Below are positions 35,091-44,380 of a DNA stretch of 64,000 bases, piece by piece. Position 1 is the stretch's first letter, and each line of letters opens with the position of its first letter. The position numbers were made by a program, and so were the translations under genes. The notes below the pieces were generated by a model. That model was not told where the DNA came from. It searched no databases and saw only the letters and a program-made list of their open reading frames with translations. Source of the DNA: Acanthosepion lycidas (taxonomy: Eukaryota; Mollusca; Cephalopoda; Sepiida; Sepiidae); the NCBI GenBank assembly GCA_963932145.1, contig OZ010574.1, positions 62,652,378 to 62,716,377 of the forward strand. The letters run 5' to 3'.

Positions 35091-35423
35091 GTAATAAAAA
35101 AGTTTTTAAGAAATCTTGTAACGAAAAATTCCATGGAAGAAATGAAAATTGTAATTTTCTTGTTTGTTTTTTATAGCTATCAGTAGGCTCCTATATTTTT
35201 ATAAATAAAAGCAAAAAATATTTTAATTTGATATATATCTAAAGAAAATTTAAATTAACTAAATATGAGGCAAGAGAGAAATGCATTTTGAAATATGATA
35301 TGCCTCAGAGCTGCTACAGTAGTAATTTAATCATTTTATTGATCCGGTAATGAAAATATGAGATTGTGACTTGATGATATTGAAGAGACCAGTATTTGTT
35401 CAGTATTAAAATGTTGACATTCT
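35091..35423. other. AT-rich spacer between two purine-rich arrays
   Basis: Unique-looking, AT-rich sequence; no gene seen. Confidence 0.4.
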
Positions 35424-37560
35424 AGGAGTGAGTGGGGAGAAAGGGAGAGAAGCAGAGTGGGAAGAAAAGAGTTGAAAGAGAGAGAGAGAAGTAAAGAGAG
35501 AAGAAAAGAGTTAAAAAAAAGAAAGAGAGAGAAGGAAAGAGATAAAAGGAAAGAAAGGGAGAGAAGAAAAGAGTTGATAAGAAAGAAAGGGAGAGAAGAA
35601 AAGAGTTAAAAGGAAAGAAAGGGTGAGAAGAAAACCAGTTAAAAGGAAAGAAAGGGAGAGAAGAAAAGAGGGAAAAGGAAAGAGAGAAAATAAAAGAGTT
35701 AAAAGGACAGAAAGGGAGAGAAGAAAAGAGTTGAAAGGAAAGAAAGGGAAAGAAGAAAAGAGTTGAAAGTAAAGAAAGGGTGAGAAGAAAAAGAGGTAAA
35801 AGGAAAGAAAGGGGGAGAAGAAAAGAGGGAAGAGGAAAGAGAGAGAAGAAAAGAGTTAAAAGCAAAGAAAGGGAGAGATGAAAGGAGTTGAAAGGAAAGA
35901 AAGGGAGAGATGAAAAGAGTTGAAAGGAAAGAAAGGGAGAGAAGAAAAGATGGAAAGGGAAAGAGAGAGAAGAAAAGAGTTAAAAGGAAAGAAAGGGAGA
36001 GAAGAAAAGAGTTGAAAGGAAAGAAAGGGTGAGAAGAAAAGAGGCAAAAGGAAAGAGAGAGAAGAAAAGAGTTAAAAGGAAAGAAAGGGAGAGAAGAAAA
36101 GAGTTGAAAAGAAAGAAAGGGAGAGAAGAAAAAGGTTAAAAGGAAAGAAAGGGAGAGAAGAAAAGATGGAAAGGGAAAGAGAGAGAAGAATAGAGTTAAA
36201 AGGAAAGAAAGGGAGAGAAGAAAAGAGTTGACAGGAAAGAAAGGGTGAGAAGAAAAGAGGGAAAAGGAAAGAGAGAGAAGAAAAGAGTTAAAAGGAAAGA
36301 AAGGGAGAGAAGAAAAGAGTTGAAAAGAAAGAAAGGGAGAGAAGAAAAGAGTTGATAGGAAAGAAAGGGAGAGAAGAAAAGAGTTGAAAGGAAAGAAAGA
36401 GAGAGAAGAAAAGAGTTGATAGGAAAGAAAGAGAGAGAAGAAAAACAGTTAAAAGGAAAGAAAGGGAGAGAAGAAAAGAGGGAAAGGGAAAGAGAGAGAA
36501 GAAAAGAGTTAAAAGTAAAGAAAGGGAGAGAAGAAAAGAGTTGAAAAGAAAGAAAGGGTGAGAAGAAAAGAGTTGAAAGGAAAGAAAGGGAGAGAAGAAA
36601 AGAGTTAAAAGGAAAGAAAGGGACAGAAGAAAAGAGGGAAAAGGAAACAGAGAGAAGAAAATAGTTAAAAGTAAAGAAAGGGAGAGAAGAAAAGAGGGAA
36701 GAGGAAAGAGAGAGAAGAAAAGAGTTAAAAGGAAAGAAAGGGAGAGATGAAAGGAGTTGAAAGGAAAGAAAGGGAGAGAAGAAAAGATGGAAAGGGAAAG
36801 AGAGAGAAGAAAAGAGTTAAAAGGAAAGAAAGGGAGAGAAGAAAAGAGTTGAAAGGAAAGAAAGGGTGAGAAGAAAAGAGGCAAAAGGAAAGAGAGAGAA
36901 GAAAAGAGTTAAAAGGAAAGAAAGGGAGAGAAAAAAAGAGTTGAAAAGAAAGAAAGGGAGAGAAGAAAAAGGTTAAAAGGAAAGAAAGGGAGAGAAGAAA
37001 AGAGTTGAAAGGAAAGAAAGAGAGAGAAGAAAAGAGTTGATAGGAAAGAAAGAGAAAGAAGAAAAAGGAAAGAAAAGGAAAGAAGAAAAGAGGGAAAGGG
37101 AAAGAGAGAGAAGAAAAGAGTTAAAAGTAAAGAAAGGGAGAGAAGAAAAGAGTTGAAAGGAAAGAAAGGGAGAGAAGAAAAGAGTTAAAAGGAAAGAAAG
37201 GGAGAGAAGAAAAGAGGGAAAAGGAAACAGATAGAAGAAAAGAGTTAAAAGTAAAGAAAGGGAGAGAAGAAAAGAGGCAAAAGGAAAGAAAGGGAGAGAA
37301 GAAAAGAGTTAAAAGTAAAGAAAGGGAGAGAAGAAAAGAGTTGAAAGGAAAGAAAGGGAGAGAAGAAAAGAGGGAAAAGGAAAGAAAGGGACAGAAGAAA
37401 AGAGGGAAAAGGAAACAGAGAGAAGAAAAGAGTTAAAAGTAAAGAAAGGGAGAGAAGAAAAGAGTTGAAAGGAAAGAAAGAGTGAGAAGAAAAGAGGGAA
37501 AAGGAAAGAAAGAGAAGAAAAGTGTTAAAAGGACAGAAAGGGTGAGAAGAAAAGAGTGAA
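35424..37560. repeat. Purine-rich tandem array, about 32-bp unit
   Basis: Units resemble gggagagaagaaaagagttg followed by aaaggaaagaaa (32 bp), with alternative units where gagtt is replaced by gaggg or a shorter agagagaga block. Units differ more than in the neighbouring 64-bp array. A block near 35856-36047 is repeated almost exactly at about 36690-36884, showing higher-order duplication. The plus strand is almost entirely A and G with scattered T. Confidence 0.9.
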
Positions 37561-37920
37561 AAGGAAAGAAATGGAGAGAAGTATAATGAGAAGAAAAAGT
37601 TGAAATAAAGAAGGACAGAAAAGGATAGAAGTAGGAAAGTGAGAAGTAAAGAGTTGGAAAAATGAAGGAAAGAAAGGAAGAGGAGTGAAAACAGAAGAAA
37701 AGAATTAGAAGAAAAAAGAAAGCAAAAGAGAAACAAGTAAAAATGGAAGAAAAGAGTTATAAGAAAGAAAGAAAGAAAAAAAGAAAGGAAGAAAGGAAGA
37801 AAGAAAGAATGTATAGGTGAAAGGAAGAAGCTTGTAAGGAGAATGATATAAAGAAGGAAAAACTGCATAAAAAGAATAAGAATAAGAAGAATTCTTAGAA
37901 TTGGAAAAGAAAAGGTAAAT
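37561..37920. repeat. Purine-rich low-complexity sequence
   Basis: Continues the A/G bias without a fixed unit, including gaaa runs at 37755-37810. Confidence 0.85.
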
Positions 37921-38640
37921 AGTTTTTCTTTTCTTTTTTCTCCCTATTTATTTTATCTTTCTATTTTCATTCCTTTCTTTCATCTTCTTATTTTCATTCA
38001 TTTATTCCCAAGTTTTTCTTCCTTTATTTCCAGGTTTCTACAATTTCCATCTTATTCTCTCCTTGTTAGATTTTCTTTGACATCTCCTTCTCTCTTATCT
38101 TCGTACTCAAAATATCTTTCTTATTTCTTCAACCCTTCTTCTTTATTCAAAATATTCTCCTTTCTGTCTTCTTCAACTTTGTTCCCTCTCTCTGTCATTG
38201 ATTTTCTGTTTCTTTTTGATTTCTTTGAATGTCTTTTTTTACATTTATTCTCCTTTATTATTTTTGCCTAACTTTTTCTTTCCTTTTCTTTTTCCATTTT
38301 ATTCTATCTTTCCTTCCATTTTTGACCCCTTTTTATTCCACTCTCTTCTTTTTCATTCTTTACTCCCTTTTGCTTGTTTACTCTCAATTTCTTTTTTCTT
38401 TCTTTCTTCTTTCTTTCAATTCCTATTCCGTTCTCTCTCTTTTTTTTGCTTTCTTTTTTTATTTCTTCATTTCTTTCTTTCTTTCTTCATTGTATCCGTC
38501 CTTTTTGTGCCTTCAACATCCACCCTTTCTTTTTCTTTGTCTTTTCACTTTTTCCTTTCCATTTCTTTTTTCTATCTCTTTTCTTCCTTCCTCTCTTTTA
38601 CAATTTCATTTTCTTATAACACTTTTGAATCCAAAGAAAA
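37921..38640. repeat. Pyrimidine-rich low-complexity sequence
   Basis: At about 37920 the plus strand switches abruptly from A/G-rich to T/C-rich (tttcttttctttttt, tttctttctttcttc) for roughly 720 bp. No fixed unit. Open frames here are phenylalanine/leucine/serine low-complexity translations, not genes. Confidence 0.9.
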
Positions 38641-38720
38641 AAAGTAAAAGAAATAAAACTAAACAAAAAAAAAAAAAACAACTAGTCCAAATAAAAACAA
38701 TTTTTGGTAATCAATAATTC

Positions 38721-38932
38721 CTAAGAATTGGCTTTCAACCAAATGCCAGCATCTGTTGGCATCCTGACTTCATTTTTAATTCTGTAATTCTTTGATTTAC
38801 CATTTTCCACAAAGCAGAAAATATCAGTGCCAACAAATTCAGCAAACTCACTCATGTGAACAGCGTTGACAATATGGATTGAATAATTCCAGTCTTCAAA
38901 ATCTGCCAATAATTGCCTTGTTAAGTGCTTCA
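38721..38932 (-). CDS. Putative terminal exon of an unidentified host gene
   Basis: On the minus strand a 212-bp stretch opens right after a textbook acceptor (see next entry) and stays open for about 70 codons, from KHLTRQLLADFEDWNYSIHI through EFAEFVGTDIFCF to RMPTDAGIWLKANS, ending at TAG (38721-38723). Amino-acid composition is balanced, unlike the low-complexity surroundings, and no transposon family is recognised. I infer the last coding exon of a spliced gene, entered with two bases of a codon. Earlier exons were not found in the window's minus strand to the right. The protein family is unknown to me. A chance frame is possible but the combination with the splice signal argues against it. 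Confidence 0.5.
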
Positions 38933-38962
38933 CTGGAAAGAAAACAAGAAACAAAAAAATAA
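38933..38962 (-). promoter_or_regulatory. Putative 3' splice site with polypyrimidine tract
   Basis: Minus strand reads tttttgtttcttgttttctt then tccag directly before the open exon: more than 20 almost pure pyrimidines ending in CAG. A MITE begins only about 10 bp further upstream on the minus strand, so it lies in the presumed branch-point neighbourhood. Confidence 0.55.
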
Positions 38963-38971
38963 AAGTTGCTA

Positions 38972-39072
38972 TTAGGTTGGTGCAAAAATAATGACGTAAT
39001 AATGTCGTTTTTTGACGTTAAAAATACGTCAAAAAACGACATTATTTCGTCATTATTTTTGCACCAACCTAA
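38972..39072. mobile_element. Palindromic mariner-derived MITE, 101 bp
   Basis: Ends are ttaggttggtgcaaaaataa and its complement, flanked by TA (38970-38971 and 39073-39074). The two arms of about 47 bp are complementary with one mismatch around a short A/T loop. The same termini bound the full mariner at 51996-53281, so this is its MADE1-style derivative. An almost identical copy is at 53358-53459. Confidence 0.92.
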
Positions 39073-39074
39073 TA

Positions 39075-40270
39075 TAAAAACCAATCAATCCATTTCACTA
39101 TTTTTGGCCATGGGAAATATGAACTCTTGTGTGAAAGCACTTAAGATAATGAGACAACTATGAATGCAGTGAACCCAATATAATTCTTATTGGTTACTAG
39201 CAAAACAATTAGTTTTGCTTATAGGTAGATATTATAACAAAAGAGTTAAAAAACAAACTTCTTGCTGTTAGTTTCAGTCCCAAATAGGAATGTTGATTTA
39301 TTATTTATGAAGAACAATTTTGGCACAAGGCCAAAGAGGAAGAGGGTTAGGGCTGGTCAACATTAACTATGCTAGGCCTAGCTAATCAGATTCACGACCC
39401 ATTCATCCATTACAATTTGCTCCTTCATCACAAGAACTCATCCAACACCATTCAATTCAAAATATACCACAATACCACATCTTCACAGGAAACCTACAAA
39501 AATCACTGTGACATGAAAGTTTCATAGAGTTAAATTGCTCTTATTTTTTTGGTTTTTTAAATTTTTTCATGCATAAATATATAAACAGACATGACATGAT
39601 GGGGAGGGGATGGACCCAAAAAATAAAACTAAAAATAGCACACCAAACTAAAATAAAATGTGTTAGTAGAACCTATCCACTCCTCAAAAATAATAAGAGC
39701 AGTCACAGTATTCTGCCTATAGAAGCTTGCTCACTAATGAAGATCTGCAATGGGAATGGGTATCTACTCAAAGCCACTCCCCGCCACTGGGGCAGAATAT
39801 GACACAAGGTCAGTTATTTAATGTGGGGAACCAAAGTGCATACACTCAGGCCAGTGGTCAAAATCTGCCCAGACCCTGCTTGCGTGGGATTGGGCACAAA
39901 ACTAGTCTTAGCTTGTCATTAGCCTGTATAACCAATAACTGCAAAATACTTTCTCTTCCTCTTTTATAGGCAGAAGCACACAAATGCATGATGGGATTTT
40001 TTCTAGCCAATAAAATAGGACAGTTCATGGTTTCATCTGACACAGTCCTGGTCTATCTTGTCTTGAAGTCAGAAGGGTACATTCGCTTGCTTAATCTTGT
40101 TTTTGTCTGTCAGTACCAATTCTTAGTTTGTGAGCTTTTTGTCACATTACTGTTGCTTTGCCTTATTACTGTTAATCTGCCATGTATATGGTGTTTGCTT
40201 GCCTGTTTTTGCTCTGTTCTTTTCTTGTTATGGCAAACTTTGTCAATTCTACTTGTTCATAGCTACTCAC
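39075..40270. other. Unassigned sequence
   Basis: No gene or repeat identified. 39900-40260 includes a plus-strand open frame that runs into LINE sequence; its upstream half (cysteine/leucine-rich) is not recognised. Confidence 0.3.
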
Positions 40271-40274
40271 TCCA

Positions 40275-40445
40275 TATTCTTAATAATCTGAGAGACCCCT
40301 CATTGCTTTCCATCAGTATAGCTGATGCTAACCTCCAGGAAAGTGACTTGTGCCTTCTCAGGCTAACATTTTCAGCTGACATGAAGTGGAAAGACTATAT
40401 TGAATCCATTGAGTTCTTCACTAAGTATTGTAAATACTCATGGGG
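40275..40445 (+). pseudogene. LINE ORF2 fragment, part 1
   Basis: Encodes LRDPSLLSISIADANLQESD and LRLTFSADMKWKDYIESIE, the segment just after the reverse transcriptase palm in the Jockey/I-like family. It breaks off where the dispersed repeat 40425-40710 begins and resumes at 40755. Confidence 0.7.
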
Positions 40446-40710
40446 CTAGATTTTAAATTGTTGTTTCATACCCTCCCCTCACAGATGGTGAACTGTACAT
40501 ATGGGGTTTAGTTAGGACTTTCATGGAGACAATGAGGTATTATGGTGGACGTAGTAAGAAAGGTAAGTAAGAATGCATTGTTTTGGTGTAAGGAATAGTG
40601 TGGTATGTTTGGGTCAAGGTTTAAGGCTAGCTAAGTTTAACTTTAAGACAGAAGAAGACCATCCTATCACCCATTCCTCATTTTGGCCTCGTGCCACACT
40701 TTGTAAATAA
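40425..40710 (+). repeat. Dispersed repeat, copy 2, inside a LINE
   Basis: Second copy of the repeat at 16740-16990; shares ggtggacgtagtaag, aatgcattgttttgg, gtttgggtca and ggctagctaagttta. It contains about 70 bp (around 40477-40545) absent from copy 1. Position within a LINE shows it moved or was copied there. Confidence 0.65.
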
Positions 40711-40754
40711 ATTACAAATAAATATTGCTCTTCACTAGGGTACCTAGACTTTTT

Positions 40755-41075
40755 TAATTTAAGTGCAGTACTAGACTGATGTCAAGATCTCATCAATTTG
40801 CAGTTGAGCTGGCTAGATGTCTCCATAAATTCTATGCTAACAGTTTCTTTTCTGACAATTGTCACTTGTGGAACTCCCTTCTGGCTCCATGCTTTCCAGC
40901 CAACTTTAATCTGCAAAAATTTAAATGCAATATCAATCACTATCTACTGTCCGGATTACTCTTTTCTCTTCCTGCTCATTATTAATGATTTTGTTCCTAA
41001 CTCTTCCACACCCAGTAAACCTTTGTGTCTTAGTGGCTTTACTGCCTTGCATGGGGTGAAACCAATTAAAAAATG
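40755..41075 (+). pseudogene. LINE ORF2 fragment, part 2 and 3' end
   Basis: Continues the LINE with a decayed C-terminus (words akin to DNCHLWNSLLAPCFPANFNL and LQKFKCNINHYLL) and the family 3' signature (ccagtaaacctttgtgtctt then gtggctttactgccttgcat). The middle of the domain between KWKDYIE and this part is missing. Confidence 0.65.
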
Positions 41076-41092
41076 ATCCAGAGATTAACTGA

Positions 41093-41240
41093 ATGCTGGA
41101 AAGTTTACTCAGCGGATCTCAGTTGAGTGATGGGAAGGTTACTTGACTGGTCTCAGTTGAATATTGCTTTGCATGTCTCTGTTGAATGCTGGGAATGTTA
41201 CTCAGCAGGTCTCAATTGAATGCTGTGAAACCAGTCATAG
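41093..41240. repeat. 34-bp tandem repeat, about 5 units
   Basis: Units resemble tgaatgctgggaatgttact followed by cagcaggtctcaat; one internal unit is shortened by about 9 bp and the last is degenerate. Confidence 0.8.
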
Positions 41241-42855
41241 TTAAAAGAGTGGGGGAAATTAATGCAAACTTTTTGTGACTAATTTTTTATGAATTTCTTT
41301 GAGTAAATTAATTAGAGTTAGTAATAAGTTAATTAAAAGCTAATCTATTAACTGAAATGAATTTATTAATAAATTAATTTTCTTTTATAAGTCTGTGTTA
41401 TATGTATTCATTTTATGAACATTGACAGTGTGGACTGGTGGTAGTGTTGGAGTTAGCTCCTCCTTAATTCCCTAATTGTTCACTAGAGGTCGCTCTCCCT
41501 ACACTATAAATACTTGGCGACTTCTTGCCTCATTCTCTTTTTACTTTGCATTTTAGCAGACGCATTTAAAAATGTGATCTTTCACAGAGATCCGCATTTT
41601 CGCCCACTTGTGGGAAAATGCCATGAAACTCACATACACATATGTACAAACATTCACCAAAATACAAACTCTTTATGTTCACACACAGACATAAATGTTA
41701 ATATCTTTGTCACTTGTAAATTTGTTGTTTAATACATATATTTGTTGACATATATATATCGGTCTTGTTTGTTTTCTTTACATCTTCGGTTGAACTCAAC
41801 TTGAGTCTGTCATGTTCTTGTAGTTGGACCTTCTTCTAGCAGGAAATAAATGCACATGTTCCTAATTTAACAACGCTTAAACCCATGGTCTGAACTGAAT
41901 TCTTTGATATTTGGCCAAGCAAAAGTTCATTAATGAGGCATGTATAGATGACAGTCTGGAGAAATGTCTGTTTTGGTGTTTTGAAGTCAGACCATGAAAG
42001 TTTCATAGAGTTAAATTGCTCTTATTTAGTAGTAATCTCAGAAATTTGGTGGGTGCCAATCTGCCCTGAAAATTTCAGTAGCAGATGACCTCTTGACTGA
42101 TTCTTCATGCATCATGAATGACTGCATTCTTTTGTTCCATCCTTCTCTGCCATCCTTCTGGGTCCCTCTGCCTCTGGCCTAAAGGTGTCAGATTTTTATA
42201 CTTTTGAATAGGCTCAGAGTTAGTGGTTGGAAATTTTGGTTTCAGCTAATCATCAAAAAGTCCCTTTGCATCAATTTCTTTGATTGGCCAAATTATTTTA
42301 TTTTCCAGTGTACCTTTTTTTCATTTTTTTAAAACAGAAGTTATACATGTAGCTTCCCTGATTTTTGGTATTTGTAAGTTGAAAATAAGTACGCTCTGTT
42401 TCTGCAAACTTCTGGTGTTTTAGGATAGGTTCAGACTTTTTCTTTTCTTCTTCCTTTTTTCATATGAGGATTTCCTTCTTGTTGGTTGAAAGAGAACTTC
42501 AGAAAGAGAAAGAAAGAGATAAGGGTATCAAAGGAAAGTGCAAATGCCTATTTTTAATTTGAATTCTTTTTATTTTTTGTTCATATATTTTATTTTTATA
42601 TTTTATTTTTATCAGGACCCACTATAATTTTTTTGTTGCTATAGGTCAGTTAAGGTTAATTTTATTGTTTGAAAAAAAAAAAAAGAACAGAGATGTCTAT
42701 TCAAACACAGATATCCTTGCCAATCTATGATACAGGGCCTCCCAATCCAATACATCTCAAGTTTCATAAGATAGTATTCCTATAAAATACAAATTATATT
42801 GTAACCTATATATATATACAACATAATAATATATAATAATGGACCATATGCAATA
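41241..42855. other. Unassigned sequence with a TATA-containing segment
   Basis: Around 41440-41560 is a mixed-composition block with ctacactataaatacttggc, resembling an LTR or promoter core, but no terminal repeats or target duplication were found. The rest shows no gene. The word tttcatagagttaaattgctctta occurs at both about 39520 and 42000, a short repeated fragment. Confidence 0.3.
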
Positions 42856-43500
42856 CTAGCAGCATGGCCCGCCGTTGCCTGTGCCTGATTAAAAAATCAT
42901 ACGACTCATACAGCAATCGCTATCAATTGACTTAAAATATTTTTGCCCTTCCTTGCCTTTAAAGGAGTGCCCTTTGCCATGCTGATATTGCTACATGCCT
43001 TGCTTCTTGCCTATCTCACACTGCAAATTTTTCTAAGCTCTATACTAAACATTAAATCTGGTATGAAAAAAGAACTAAACAAAATGCACACAAAACGATC
43101 AGCTTTAAAAAAGGACTCGTAACTGGAAAAACCAAATGAAAAAAGAATGTTAACAACAAATACTTATTCACACCCAACCCAGTTCTGCGGAATCAGAATC
43201 AACGTTGAGTTTAAGCAAGCAAAAGAGCCAATTGGAGTAAAGTTGTGACGAATGCAGCTATCGATTTTTTTGCATGCTAGTTAACATTCATGTCAGTCAG
43301 CTGTTGGCTCTCATGCTGGCCAATAGAATCTTCCTGCCTATTCGTGGCAGTCAGCTATAGGCTCTCACTCTGGCCAGTACAAAATGGCCACAAACTACAT
43401 GAAAAGTGCTGTAGAAGTATGAAAAAAATCGATTATTTCCACTATTGATGGGAGTACGATTTTTTAATCAAGCACAGGCAACGCCGGGCCATGCTGCTAG
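42856..43500. mobile_element. Rearranged Helitron with 3' ends at both termini
   Basis: The left end is a minus-strand Helitron 3' end: ctag at 42856-42859 then the complement of the GC hairpin (cagcatggcccgccgttgcc). The interior matches the minus-strand Helitron at 7354-8016 as far as the ttatttccactattgatgg word (about 43432-43450). There, instead of the TC 5' end, a plus-strand 3' end follows: aatcaagcacaggcaacgcc, gggccatgctg and CTAG at 43497-43500. So both ends are Helitron 3' termini in inverted orientation, giving terminal inverted repeats of about 35 bp. Confidence 0.8.
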
Positions 43501-43735
43501 TCATTTTAATTCGTTTCTTTGAAAAATATTGTGTTTGTTTATATCCATTGCAATATGTTGTTTATTTGTTTTGAGTTTTCACAGTGTCTATCCTAGATAA
43601 AAGGGATTTCATCAATGTGAAGCATGGGTCTTATTCCTTCAAACCAACATGAAATTACATCTGTCATTCTAATACTATCAGAATTCTACATGTCAGTCTT
43701 AGAAAATTATTTTTTTAAAAAACACTCTAAGCCAA

Positions 43736-44380
43736 CAGGTCGAGTGGTGGGAAAAGGCCGAGCGGGTCTGCCGGCTGTGTAAAGTTAAAGATCCCGCACT
43801 GGTAATCCCTCTGAGGCTCACCAAAGGAGCTTACGCCGTGTATCAGCAGCTCAGGGCTGACGCAGACTTGGAGGAAATTAAGCAGGCTCTATACGTGGCA
43901 TTCGGTGCGGACCCCTTTGTCTCCTGGAGGCAGTTCACCGAACGGCGGCTTGGGCCAGATGAAACGGTAGATGTCTATCTGGCCGATTTGAGGAAGCTGG
44001 CCGCACCGTTCGGTGGAGCAAGCGACCAAATCCTAGGATGCGCCTTTCTGGCCGGACTCCCAGACAACGCCAGTCGACTGCTACGAGCATCGTCAAGGCT
44101 CAATGAGCTGGGGTTAGACGAGTTACTGGCCAGAGCCCGGAATATTCTGAAGGACGACGCGGAGCCTGTCTCAGCAGCTGTGGAAGCACCCGCACCGCCA
44201 ACTGAGGACACAAGGTGCTATAAATGTGGCGAACTGAACCACTTCTCCAAAGACTGCCGAAGCCGAAGCAGTGCGAAGGATACGCATAACCGAGGAACAC
44301 GGAGACGTATGCGTTGCTACAGGTGCAACAAGCTGGGCCACGTAGCAAGAAGCTGTCCGGGAAACGGGCAAGGGGAGTAA
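43736..44380 (+). CDS. gag: LTR retrotransposon gag, 5'-truncated
   Basis: The frame is open from 43703 and reads credible gag from about 43736 (VEWWEKAERVCRLCKVKDPA); the first methionine is at 43838 but lies inside the domain, so the true start is missing. The C-terminal third has two CCHC zinc knuckles, CYKCGELNHFSKDC and CYRCNKLGHVARSC, which in retroelements bind genomic RNA. Ends at TAA 44378-44380, overlapping pol by 67 bp in the -1 frame. The GC-rich codon use contrasts sharply with the AT-rich flanks. No 5' LTR or primer binding site is present upstream; only about 235 bp separates it from the Helitron at 43500. Confidence 0.85.
   Translation, partial: QVEWWEKAERVCRLCKVKDPALVIPLRLTKGAYAVYQQLRADADLEEIKQALYVAFGADPFVSWRQFTERRLGPDETVDVYLADLRKLAAPFGGASDQILGCAFLAGLPDNASRLLRASSRLNELGLDELLARARNILKDDAEPVSAAVEAPAPPTEDTRCYKCGELNHFSKDCRSRSSAKDTHNRGTRRRMRCYRCNKLGHVARSCPGNGQGE

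Noticed and set aside
30583..35134. Minus-strand open frames of 1478, 1390, 1022 and 446 codons
   Set aside because: They are translations of the 64-bp satellite in every frame. The pyrimidine-rich strand hardly ever forms stop codons, and the frames give the same F/L/S/Y peptides because the unit length leaves remainder 1 on division by 3.
35422..38717. Long F/L/S-rich frames in the 32-bp array and the T/C-rich stretch
   Set aside because: Low-complexity translations of purine/pyrimidine-biased DNA, no family features.
41440..41900. Possible LTR with TATA box
   Set aside because: No matching termini or target duplication could be found.
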